Of a DNA stretch of 64,000 nt, positions 44,617 through 52,271 are shown in pieces. The position numbers and the translations under genes are program-made. Each line of letters starts with the position of its first letter. Position 1 is the first letter of the stretch. This DNA is from Limnoglobus roseus (GTDB lineage: Bacteria; Planctomycetota; Planctomycetia; Gemmatales; Gemmataceae), in the NCBI RefSeq assembly GCF_008254045.1, contig NZ_CP042425.1, positions 1,984,001 through 2,048,000 on the forward strand. Reading direction: 5' to 3'. The notes below the pieces were generated by a model, which was given only the letters and a program-made list of their open reading frames with translations, did not search any database and was not told the DNA's origin.

Positions 44617-46125
44617 ATGAATCTGCCCATGCCCGGACTGGTCATCACCGGGCCGAACGGGAAGGATACCCTCCGGCTTGAGGAGGGACTTGGCGGCGGC
44701 GCGTTCGGCATCGTTTTCCGGGCTACGGATACGACTAACGGCAGGTCTTACGCCGTGAAGTTTCCCCAGTGCGCGATCTTCGGCGGTGCCCCCGAACTGT
44801 CGGCATTCTTCAACGAGGTAGAAGCGGCTAAGCAGATCCGGCACCCGAACGTCGTCAGCGTGCTACACACTGAGGTGAACCAGCCCAATCAGTCGCCCTA
44901 TTTGGTCATGGAGTACCTACCGGGCGGGACACTGAAGAAGCGCCTCGACGGGGTGAAGGCGGCCGGCAAGCAACTCGCTGCTGACGCTGTCCGGCAGATC
45001 GCTGAGAGCCTCATCGACGGCATGGCGGCGATCAACGCAAAGATGCTCCACCGCGACCTGAAGCCGGACAACATCCTGCTCGACGGCGACACTCCGAAGA
45101 TTGCCGACTTCGGGCTGTCCAAACTCGTCGGTGCCGCAACGCGCACCTCGACGTTCAAGGGCGGCCAGCATGTGCTTTACATGGCACCAGAGGGCTGGAA
45201 GGGCGACAAGAACGAGATACAGCTCGACATGTACGCACTCGGCATCGTGCTTTACGAGGTTGCCGCTCTGAAGTACCCGTACAAGATTCCTGCCGACTCT
45301 AACGGCCTGCGAGACATGCATCTATTCCAAGCGGCCCCGCCGCTCACGTCGCTGCGCCCCGATTTGCCGACTTCTTTCTGTCACGTGGTCACTCGGCTGA
45401 TGGAGAAGAGCCCCCGCGCCCGCTTCGCCCAATGGACTGAGGTGAAGGACGCCGTGGTCCGGGCGTTTACCCCGGCAGCAGGCGCGACCGCGAAGCATTC
45501 CCCGATCATCAGCTCGATGGTAAACACGATCGGCGCGCTTCACGATGTTCACTCCAAGCGGCAGCTCGAAGAGGACGCCCGCGTAGCCCAGCAGGGCGAC
45601 TGGCGGAAGCTCAACGAGTTTCAGGCCGACAAATTGATGGAGGAGATCAAGGCCGCAGTGGAGGGGTTCAACCATTCCAGCCCGCTCGCCCAAATTCAGT
45701 TCTCCGCCCGCGGTGGGAGTAAGGGCGACTTCACACTGCCCTTCGGAGGGCCTCTGAGGATCAAGTTCTTCGACGTCCAACCGGTACTGAAACTGAAGCG
45801 AGGCGTCGCTCGGTACGCCGCACTGGTCGTGGACATGGACGGGGCTGGGTTGAACTTCTTGCTCTTCCGATCCGACGAAGACGATCTTTACGGGCGATGG
45901 GTGCCCGTGCGGATCAACATCTCGGCGATTGTGGACCCACGGAAGATGCCGCCTCGGCCGCAGCCGTTCGGATTCGAGGCGGGCGAGATCAAGGAGATCG
46001 GCCGCGCCGAAGGGGCGATGCACATCTACACGCTCGACTGGCCCGAGGGAAGCTGTGGCGAGGCCTTTTTACAGGCCGCCCACCAGACGATGCAGCGACG
46101 GAATCAGGGAAACGGTAGGAGATAA
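44617..46125 (+). CDS. Hanks-type Ser/Thr protein kinase in defence island
   Basis: This 502-aa protein has a complete kinase domain over residues 20-290: glycine loop 'GLGGGAFGIV', VAIK-type K48 ('YAVKF'), catalytic loop 'LHRDLKPDN' (D147), 'ADFG' (D164) and 'MAPEGW' (APE 190-192). All residues needed for activity are present. Unlike many planctomycete kinases there is no transmembrane helix. Residues about 300-502 form a soluble alpha/beta domain of unknown type ('FDVQPVLKLKRGVARYAALVVDMDGAGLNFLLF'). Its place between two HEPN genes suggests a sensor or switch role; that is inference. Confidence 0.9.
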   Translation: MNLPMPGLVITGPNGKDTLRLEEGLGGGAFGIVFRATDTTNGRSYAVKFPQCAIFGGAPELSAFFNEVEAAKQIRHPNVVSVLHTEVNQPNQSPYLVMEYLPGGTLKKRLDGVKAAGKQLAADAVRQIAESLIDGMAAINAKMLHRDLKPDNILLDGDTPKIADFGLSKLVGAATRTSTFKGGQHVLYMAPEGWKGDKNEIQLDMYALGIVLYEVAALKYPYKIPADSNGLRDMHLFQAAPPLTSLRPDLPTSFCHVVTRLMEKSPRARFAQWTEVKDAVVRAFTPAAGATAKHSPIISSMVNTIGALHDVHSKRQLEEDARVAQQGDWRKLNEFQADKLMEEIKAAVEGFNHSSPLAQIQFSARGGSKGDFTLPFGGPLRIKFFDVQPVLKLKRGVARYAALVVDMDGAGLNFLLFRSDEDDLYGRWVPVRINISAIVDPRKMPPRPQPFGFEAGEIKEIGRAEGAMHIYTLDWPEGSCGEAFLQAAHQTMQRRNQGNGRR

Positions 46126-46145
46126 GGTGCCGCTGAGGTGCAGGC

Positions 46146-47012
46146 TTAGCTGCCGAACATCGCCGCCTCGAGGTCGTCGCGGCTCGGCACCTTACTCGTC
46201 TCGATGATCGCTGTGATGATTCGCTTCACCAAGGCATACGTGTCACCCAGCGCGTTCGGCGAGATCTTCGAGGCCCCGTGCGCCGCCATCGACCGGGCGT
46301 CGTAAAGCTTGCCGATACGCTTTTGCAGTTCGAGCCGCGCTTGCCCCGACGCTTCTAAAAAGCACGAGATGTTGGCCGAGACCCGGAACTTCAGCTCCGT
46401 CTTCGCGGGCGAGAACATCCCCTCCAGTGAGCCCCAGAGTTGCAGAAGCGCGAGAGCGGGGTTTCGGGTGAAGACGCACTGGGCGCACGCTTGGAACAGC
46501 AGGTTGAACTCCTCGCTCTCGTGCATCAGCCGCCCCGCATCCCACCAGTTCTCTTTGACCCACTCCAGATCCTCCACGCGGATTTCCCGCGGGGCGTCTT
46601 TCTCCAACAGCAGAAGCTTGCTTTCGACTTCCATCGGCAGGAAGCGAACCCCCTCGCTGCCGTCCGCAGAGAAGGGGCCGTCGGCGACAACCGGTACGAC
46701 AATGTACGGACTCGCCCGGAACCGCATCAGCGCCACGAACCACCAGACGGTGTTCAGGCGGTCGAACCAGTTGGGCACCGTGAAGCCCGCCGGGACGTGA
46801 ATCTGGCCGAGGATATCGAATCCAAAGCCCCCGCTCGCCGCCCGCCACGGGCCGGGGTGCGGTTGCCCGCGCTCTGGCCTCTTGAAGGCCATCATGAACG
46901 GGGCCATCAGGTGGGCATACGTGGCCGAGAGGGTGATCCCGCGGCCGAGGTCGAAGCGCTCGACCGGTAGAGGCGCGCCTGCGAGACCGCCGTACAGATC
47001 AGTGTCGTCCAT
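46146..47012 (-). CDS. ApeA-type HEPN protein 2 (putative R-x4-H ribonuclease)
   Basis: This 288-aa protein has GGAGGAGG about 10 nt before the ATG. The C-terminal helical domain shows the ApeA-like HEPN pattern: 'LWGSLEGMF', 'LKFRVSANISCFLEA' and 'LYDARSMAAHG' with R240-x4-H245 as putative RNase residues. An N-terminal region of about 150 aa ('NTVWWFVALMRFRASPYIVVPVV') likely senses or binds something. It is convergent with the kinase gene (20-nt gap). ApeA-family proteins are known anti-phage or toxin components. Confidence 0.72.
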   Translation of the reverse strand: MDDTDLYGGLAGAPLPVERFDLGRGITLSATYAHLMAPFMMAFKRPERGQPHPGPWRAASGGFGFDILGQIHVPAGFTVPNWFDRLNTVWWFVALMRFRASPYIVVPVVADGPFSADGSEGVRFLPMEVESKLLLLEKDAPREIRVEDLEWVKENWWDAGRLMHESEEFNLLFQACAQCVFTRNPALALLQLWGSLEGMFSPAKTELKFRVSANISCFLEASGQARLELQKRIGKLYDARSMAAHGASKISPNALGDTYALVKRIITAIIETSKVPSRDDLEAAMFGS

Positions 47013-47178
47013 AGGGCTACCGCCTCCTCCGGGGATCGATGCAACTAGAAAGACAGAGGCGCGTTACCCGAGGTTCGTTCAGGCGCGATCCCGCAGCCGT
47101 TTTACCGAGAAGGGCGGGTAGCGTCGCCCGATGAGGCAGCGAACCAAGTGTCCACCAACTCATCTTGCCGAGGATTTC

Positions 47179-47202
47179 GATGCACGGAATGATGCACGGA
47201 AT
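47179..47202. repeat. Tandem 12-bp repeat upstream of HEPN2
   Basis: GATGCACGGAAT occurs twice in direct tandem. The second TGCACGG also pairs with CCGTGCA at about 47213-47219 to form a small hairpin. It lies about 170 bp upstream of the HEPN2 start and just beyond the end of a capsid gene fragment, so it may be a regulatory or junction sequence. Confidence 0.6.
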
Positions 47203-47227
47203 GGGGTGGAAACCGTGCAAAACTGTG

Positions 47228-47467
47228 CTATCTGTCGAATCCATGCACCGCGCCAAACGCCTTGATTTCTAGTATTTCCGGTGATTTCGGCGGTCCTCGG
47301 ACGACCCAGTCCGGGAAGTACCCGAGCAGGATGTAGCTCAGGTTCGTGCCCGAGCCTTTCGTCCGCGCCGCCGAGACTTGAGCCGACCGCACGACCTTCG
47401 TCCCGAACAGTTCGACCGGCCGGTCGGACCCGACGCCGCGGGTGTCACGGAACAGGACGCGAACGTC
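47228..47467 (-). pseudogene. C-terminal fragment of HK97-type capsid gene (prophage 2)
   Basis: An 80-codon open frame with no start. It reads 'ELFGTKVVRSAQVSAARTKG' then 'NLSYILLGYFPDWVV', the recognisable C-terminal part of HK97 capsid proteins, and stops at 47228-47230. The N-terminal part of a capsid gene in the same orientation lies at 53945-54672. I infer one gene split by a foreign insert, with about 100 middle codons missing. Confidence 0.7.
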
Positions 47468-48403
47468 GGCACCCTCACGTCGTCGGCGTCACGGCTCACC
47501 ACGTTCATCACGATCACGAGCGGACCTGATGCCGACGAAGTTTACAGAGGCGTTCCAGAGAACTACCTCCCACGGCTCCAAGTCTGGGAAGGGCACGCCG
47601 AATGTCTGGTAATCGAAGCAAATTCAGAACAACTTGTCGTCGGCGAACGGTACTACGGCGTCCGGTATGGGTGGGCCGAGGGCAGTTCGTCGAGTAGCTC
47701 CGACAGTGGCGGCACCTCCCAAGGCCCAGCCGTGTTCGTCGTGGGCGTGTCGTGCCGAAAGCCGGGGCCGGTGGAACTGGAACTCGGCAGCTACCTTGTG
47801 GACGTTGAGCGTACGACGTGCGGCACCACCTACCACCGGGCGGGATCACGCCGACTTGTGGTCAACTGGTGCTCCCAGACTTTTTCGTTAGAGGAAGAGA
47901 TTATCGACCCGATCACGGTTCGGGATTGCTGTTGTGGTCCGCCGAAAGACCTTCATTGCCGTGATTACGACAAGGCCAACTTCATGCGAGTCATGGACGG
48001 CACGGGTGATTTTGCACGGTTCCACGACCCGCTCGACCCGAACTACCCGCTGAGTACCGATGGCGGGTTCAACATTTATCTGACGAACCCGAACAACCAG
48101 TTCGAAAGCATGTACATCTCTGGTGATTACAATTGCGTCCCGTTTGACGTGTTCGGCGAGGGCGACGGGACGCCGTGTTTGTTCATCGGCAGCGTCACCT
48201 ATTTGAATTTCACGGGCATCCCGGACGACTGGCCGGACCCGGTGAGTTTCCAAGCGAACAACTGTTCGCCTTCGATTGACGGCCCGTCCATCATCGAAGT
48301 GATTCACGAAGGCATTACGCGGGATGCCGACGGCAACTTCATCAAGGTGTCCTTCTTACTGCGGACCATCAGGGGCGACTTACGATTCGAGTTCCGACCA
48401 TGA
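47378..48403 (+). pseudogene. Paralogous hypothetical protein A, 5' end lost at insertion junction
   Basis: The open frame begins at a TTG (47378), but about 30 N-terminal codons are the antisense of the capsid fragment. Homology to the following gene starts only at 'VGTLTSSASRLTT' (about 47468). The true N-terminus (like 'MTKITTISPKTARRLERF' in the paralogue) is therefore missing. The body has 'DEVYRGVPENYLPRLQVWEG', a Ser-rich linker ('GSSSSSSDSGG'), and 'VELELGSYLVDVERT', shared with the paralogue. The C-terminal half (after 'DCCCGPP') is unique. The protein type is unknown. It overlaps the next gene by ATGA. Confidence 0.6.
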
Positions 48404-49224
48404 CGAAGATCACCACCATATCCCCTAAAACCGCACGACGGCTTGAACGTTTCCTCGACTCCCAGAGTACGAGGGGCGTCGGCACGATCACGTCGTCGGC
48501 GTCACGCCTGACCACCTACGTAACCATCACCACCGACGCCGACAGCGACGACGTTTACCGGGGCGTGCCCGAGGCATATTTGCCGAGAATACAAGTGTGG
48601 GAGGGATTTTCCGAGTGTCTTGTCCTCGAAGCGAACGGCGGCAAACTTGAGGTGGGCAAAAGGTATCTCGGCATCCGGTACGGATTCGCGGCCATGTCGT
48701 CGTCGTCAGGTTCTGACAGTGGCGGCACGGGACAAGGGCCAGCGGTGTTCGTCGTGCAAGGGAGTTCGATTTGCCTGCACGACGAACCCGTGGAGTTGGA
48801 ACTCGGGCCGAGGATCATCGACGTGGAGGCCACGGACGGGGGCACTCTGTTTCACCGCGTCCCCTCGCAACAACTCGTCATCGACTGGTGTGAGCAGGAA
48901 ATCAGCCTTGACGAAGCCTATCCCGACACGATCTTCATTCCCGACTGTTGCACTTCCACGAGCAGCACGAGTGACAGCGAAGACAGTAGTTCCAGTATCG
49001 ACCGCCAGACGATGACTTTTTACATCCACGCCTGCCCATTCGCCGGGATCAACATTCCCGATGTCGGCATCCAGTACGCCGACGCCAGCGGGAACACGAC
49101 CTTCCTGAACGTGGCCGCGTCACCGTTGGCCGAGGACATCATCATGTTCACCGGCGCGGCGGGCGGGTGGCGCGGGTGTTCGTGGGCAACCAGAGCAGCC
49201 CGAGGTGGATCGCCGAAGGATTAA
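48400..49224 (+). CDS. Paralogous hypothetical protein B, frameshifted near 3' end
   Basis: This 274-aa product shares about the first 190 residues with the upstream gene ('VGTITSSASRLTTYVTITTDADSDDVYRGVPEAYLPRIQVWEG'-type block, Ser-rich linker, 'VELELGPRIIDVEAT'). It ends 'WATRAARGGSPKD', but another frame continues without a stop from about 49160 to a TAG at 49323-49325 ('VFVGNQSSPRWIAEG', 'VHVEQDRGIRGNTHWQRDGAKYD'). That end meets the convergent gene (49329) almost exactly. I think the original gene ended at 49325 and has a -1 shift in a GC-rich stretch around 49160-49175. Confidence 0.65.
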   Translation: MTKITTISPKTARRLERFLDSQSTRGVGTITSSASRLTTYVTITTDADSDDVYRGVPEAYLPRIQVWEGFSECLVLEANGGKLEVGKRYLGIRYGFAAMSSSSGSDSGGTGQGPAVFVVQGSSICLHDEPVELELGPRIIDVEATDGGTLFHRVPSQQLVIDWCEQEISLDEAYPDTIFIPDCCTSTSSTSDSEDSSSSIDRQTMTFYIHACPFAGINIPDVGIQYADASGNTTFLNVAASPLAEDIIMFTGAAGGWRGCSWATRAARGGSPKD

Positions 49225-49328
49225 AAAAGCGCGTCCATGTTGAACAGGATCGCGGCATACGTGGAAATACCCACTGGCAGCGGGACGGGGCGAAATACGA
49301 TTCGACGAAGTTGTGGGCGATTTAGCGG

Positions 49329-49706
49329 CTACTCTCCAAGCGATTCCCAATTGTCACGAGGCCAGTTCTCCCAGCCTCTCGTATTGGGGTGCATTACCCA
49401 GACGGGCTTAAGTCCCATGCGAATCATTGCGTCTTTGATTTCACCCCACGTATGGGTATGAACCACTTCCATGTCGGGGCTGAAGAGGTATTCGCCGTAG
49501 ATGAAGCGAACCAGCTTAATCGGCGTGTCGCGTGTGAACTCCGCCATCGAAAGATAGGAAAAGCACCTCGCGCCCACCGCCATGTATTCGACGACGTTGG
49601 TAGCTGTCTCGATGTCGTAACTTCCCGCTACGGCCCAACTGCCACCGCCACCCCCCGGACCTCGCATGTAGAGTCGGTCTAATTGCTCGCGTTCTTGCGT
49701 TGTCAT
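49329..49706 (-). CDS. Hypothetical protein (125 aa)
   Basis: The start at ATG 49706 is preceded by AAGGAG; a GTG one codon up is the alternative. There is a Gly-rich loop near the N-terminus ('GPGGGGGSW'). The remainder is an alpha/beta domain ('YDIETATNVVEYMAVGARCFSYLSMAEF', 'HTHTWGEIKDAMIRMGLKPVWVMHPN'). No family is recognised. It lies convergent with the frameshifted paralogue. Confidence 0.6.
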   Translation of the reverse strand: MTTQEREQLDRLYMRGPGGGGGSWAVAGSYDIETATNVVEYMAVGARCFSYLSMAEFTRDTPIKLVRFIYGEYLFSPDMEVVHTHTWGEIKDAMIRMGLKPVWVMHPNTRGWENWPRDNWESLGE

Positions 49707-49777
49707 CACAGCTTTCTCCTTGCCTCTCCATCTTAATCTTTAAGCCCCAAAACCACAATCTCAACACCGGTAAAACA

Positions 49778-49822
49778 CACCCGCCCGCAGAACAACAAGT
49801 CCTGCGGGCGGGTGCGCGTTTT
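49778..49822 (+). terminator. Rho-independent terminator-like hairpin
   Basis: A perfect 13-bp stem (49778-49790 with 49802-49814), 11-nt loop, then CGCG and four T's. It is oriented for + strand transcription, although no + strand gene ends close by; it may instead protect the leftward gene's promoter. Confidence 0.7.
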
Positions 49823-49835
49823 GGAGAAACTTAAC

Positions 49836-49865
49836 CCCGCCGGGACATGGACCAGACCCGGCGGG
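49836..49865. repeat. Perfect 9-bp inverted repeat
   Basis: CCCGCCGGG (49836-49844) pairs with CCCGGCGGG (49857-49865) around a 12-nt loop. It lies 14 bp after the terminator hairpin and is not followed by a T run; possibly structural. Confidence 0.6.
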
Positions 49866-50223
49866 ACAGACATGGAACTAGAGGGTTCCACGATTATATA
49901 GTCGGAGCGCGGGCAATTCGTGAGGGGGGGGCGACGGAATTGGGGGTGTTCTGAGGGCAGGACTAGCGTTTCGGCGGCGGGGTCGGAACACAAGGTTTTG
50001 TCTGAAGTGACTGCACTTTGTAGGACTGCGGTGCCTTTCCCCACCACCGTCAGGGCGACGTTGCGAAGTTTCGGACTTTTACCCCGAACATTTAACATGT
50101 TACTGACGTTGTTTGTTCTTTAATGTTATTCCTACGGAAACTCCTACTTTCTGCCGTAAAACTCCCGTTTCATTCATCCCCTGAATCGTTTATGATGACA
50201 TTGCTCAAGTGAAAGGAATCAGA

Positions 50224-51096
50224 ATGAGCAGCATTAACAATAAACGAAGTGTCTCAGTCCTCAGCAAGTCCCCCGATTGTCCCCTGACGTGCAAGCAGTT
50301 GGTCACGTACAGCTACATGGCGTACCAGTCTCAGTTCTCAAAGGCGAAGACGTTCAAGGGGCTGGGCCGCTACCTCTGCTTCAGTCAGGACGGCGTGAGC
50401 GAGATCATCACCCAACTGGGCGCATACGGGTTGGTCGAAGGCAAAGATGCCATAGATCCCTGTCCTCAGCCCGATTGGTTCGTTCAGTCCGACGCTCTCG
50501 CCCGGAGGAACCGGGGCAAGCACTGGACGAGATCCATCGTCAACTGGCGGTACTTTGTCCGCGCCCCTCAGTCCGTTCTCACCTTTAGCGAAACGGTCGT
50601 CCTGTCCTTGCTCTGGCACAACCACTTGAACGAGTTCGTGCCGCAGTACGGGTATTCGGACGCATATCTGGTTACTGTGACCGGGTTGTCGGCGTCCAGC
50701 GTCCCGACCGCCATGCAAGGACTACAGGGCAAACAGTTTTTGGACCGCAAAGACGGTGAGATCACGCTCTATGAGATGGACGACGAAATGCTGGCGAACT
50801 TCGCGGACCCGATTCAGGACACGAAACTCCCGCAAGGGGCCGTCCTCAAGGTGGCCCAGAAGCCGACCGGCAATGTTAAGGTTGCGCCGACTGCCAATCA
50901 TGTTACAATCGACCCACACACCGAAGAGATGGTTCAGTTCCTCACGGAGCGGATGGAACTGCTGGCTATCAGGGAGGAAGTTTATGCCCCGTACATCACC
51001 TACTGCAAAACGAAGTACCCCGGCACCGTCCGCGAAAACTGGCCCGCGCTCTCGGAGCGAATCCTCGCCCAAATCGAGAAGCAAGGTCAGGCTTAA
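50224..51096 (+). CDS. Winged-helix / replication-initiator-like protein
   Basis: This 290-aa protein's start at 50224 has AAAGGA 7 nt upstream; an upstream GTG is less likely. Two winged-helix-type segments are visible: 'LTCKQLVTYSYMAYQSQFSKAKTFKGLGRYLCFSQDGVSEIITQLGAYGLVE' and 'LSLLWHNHLN.....SDAYLVTVTGLSASSVPTAMQGLQGKQFLDRKDG'. This duplicated layout resembles RepA/RepB-type plasmid and phage initiators or helix-turn-helix regulators. It sits next to a hairpin-rich, AT-containing intergenic region. A replication role is inference. Confidence 0.55.
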   Translation: MSSINNKRSVSVLSKSPDCPLTCKQLVTYSYMAYQSQFSKAKTFKGLGRYLCFSQDGVSEIITQLGAYGLVEGKDAIDPCPQPDWFVQSDALARRNRGKHWTRSIVNWRYFVRAPQSVLTFSETVVLSLLWHNHLNEFVPQYGYSDAYLVTVTGLSASSVPTAMQGLQGKQFLDRKDGEITLYEMDDEMLANFADPIQDTKLPQGAVLKVAQKPTGNVKVAPTANHVTIDPHTEEMVQFLTERMELLAIREEVYAPYITYCKTKYPGTVRENWPALSERILAQIEKQGQA

Positions 51097-51297
51097 TCAG
51101 GCGGAAATCGAGTTGATCGTGATGGGCGTGTTCAAGTTGATCGAGATTGACCGCGACTTCGACCAGACTCATGACCGCCTTCACAACATCAAGTCATCTT
51201 AAGAAGAGGAGCCTATATCAACGTGGTTCTTCACGCCGTATGTTGAATAGGCATTGAAAACCGAAACAAGTTCGACAACTCTGTTGGACAACATCCT

Positions 51298-51687
51298 TCA
51301 GAGAACTTGAATCGACACCTTAAACCCCAACAGTGGGATTGCCACGTTCATGCCTATCGTGACACCCACGATGGTTATTACTGATGACCTCACCTGAGTT
51401 CGCGTAGACCATTGCCTTGTGGCAATGCCGAAAAGTACCCCTGTCGTTAGCCAGACACCGACCGGAATGAACCACACCTCTGAGAAGTCGATAAAGCCGG
51501 TTGGTCCTTTCAACCCGTCGAGCCAGCCTCCCATGAACACCGTCATGAACATCATCACGAAACCGAGTACGGGCAAGATAGGGAACAGAAGCAACCCGCC
51601 GAAGAAGAGGAACCCGATGGTAGTTGCCAAGCACGTGAAGAACGTGAAGGCCGCACGGAGGAAGTCGGTAAAGTTTTGAATCCGCAT
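51298..51687 (-). CDS. Integral membrane protein
   Basis: About 129 aa from ATG 51687 (AGAGGT just upstream); longer forms start inside the palindrome. There are three to four transmembrane helices ('AAFTFFTCLATTIGFLFFGGLLLFPILPVLGFVMMFMTVFMGG', 'FIPVGVWLTTGVLFGIA' and 'SSVITIVGVTIGMNVAIPLLG'). No family is recognised. It lies just downstream of an HTH gene and may be controlled by the palindrome between them. Confidence 0.65.
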   Translation of the reverse strand: MRIQNFTDFLRAAFTFFTCLATTIGFLFFGGLLLFPILPVLGFVMMFMTVFMGGWLDGLKGPTGFIDFSEVWFIPVGVWLTTGVLFGIATRQWSTRTQVRSSVITIVGVTIGMNVAIPLLGFKVSIQVL

Positions 51688-51707
51688 GATCTGACCTCTG
51701 GTGCTCT

Positions 51708-51734
51708 CCAAATTCGTCATACTGACGAATTTGG
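51708..51734. promoter_or_regulatory. Perfect 12-bp palindrome, operator candidate
   Basis: CCAAATTCGTCA (51708-51719), a 3-nt loop TAC, then TGACGAATTTGG (51723-51734). It lies between the HTH gene (ends 51737) and the membrane gene start (51687) on the - strand. It has no T tail, so an operator is more likely than a terminator. Confidence 0.6.
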
Positions 51735-51736
51735 CG

Positions 51737-52117
51737 TCACTCGTCAAGCGGTTCCCCTTCATAGGTGGGATCACCGAACGGCGGGTAAATCTCGCGGATC
51801 ATCGAGTACACCGTGGGCCGAGACACGTCGGCCTGCTCCGCGATAGTCTTCACCGGCACGCCGAGGTTGGCGAGGAACAACATGTCCTCAGCCGACATCT
51901 CGTTTGTGGTCGGGAACTTCTGCTCCAACACCCGGCACACCTGCACCAGTGATTGTGCGGCGGTTTTCAACTCGGCCACGACCCGGTTGGCGCGGGCCGT
52001 CGTCCACGTCGCGGGATCGGTACTCCCATCGACCTGACACGCCCCGGCTATCGTCTTGGACCACGCCACGGCGAACGACCACGCCACACGCAATTCCTCG
52101 GCCTTTTTGTCGTCCAC
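51737..52117 (-). CDS. HTH DNA-binding protein divergent from recombinase
   Basis: This 126-aa protein has a helical N-terminal part and a C-terminal helix-turn-helix 'LANLGVPVKTIAEQADVSRPTVYSMI', of the resolvase/TetR-like HTH type. It stands divergent from the recombinase-like gene, with a repeat-bearing intergenic region between them. It is probably the element's regulator. Confidence 0.65.
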   Translation of the reverse strand: MDDKKAEELRVAWSFAVAWSKTIAGACQVDGSTDPATWTTARANRVVAELKTAAQSLVQVCRVLEQKFPTTNEMSAEDMLFLANLGVPVKTIAEQADVSRPTVYSMIREIYPPFGDPTYEGEPLDE

Positions 52118-52132
52118 AAGGCACCCCGTTTG

Positions 52133-52174
52133 ACACTTCTGTAAAGTCTTGTTTGTCGTTTTACACTACTGTAA
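52133..52174. promoter_or_regulatory. Direct repeats in divergent promoter region
   Basis: ACACTTCTGTAA (52133-52144) and ACACTACTGTAA (52163-52174) differ in one base and are spaced 30 bp apart, about three helical turns. A perfect TTGACA lies at 52130-52135. Position between the HTH gene and the recombinase gene suggests operator sites for the HTH protein. Confidence 0.55.
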
Positions 52175-52271
52175 TCACCTTGCAACCAGCCACTTACGTC
52201 GTTCGATTGTCTGCCGTATAAGTTCTGCACCGGGCCACGGTGGACCGGCGAACGCAACGGAGATCAAGACC

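Larger units (their letters stand above)
49707..50223. other. Intergenic region with two perfect hairpins, upstream of winged-helix gene
   Basis: About 515 bases without a gene. It holds the promoter of the leftward gene, a terminator-like hairpin, a second GC-rich hairpin, a run of eight G's near 49924, and an AT-rich stretch (50090-50215). This layout would suit an origin of replication next to a replication-type gene, but no iterons are clear. Confidence 0.45.

Noticed and set aside
50756-51202. 148-aa frame overlapping the end of the winged-helix gene
   Set aside because: Mostly an out-of-frame shadow; only the last 26 codons after an ATG near 51122 lie beyond the gene and have no ribosome-binding site.
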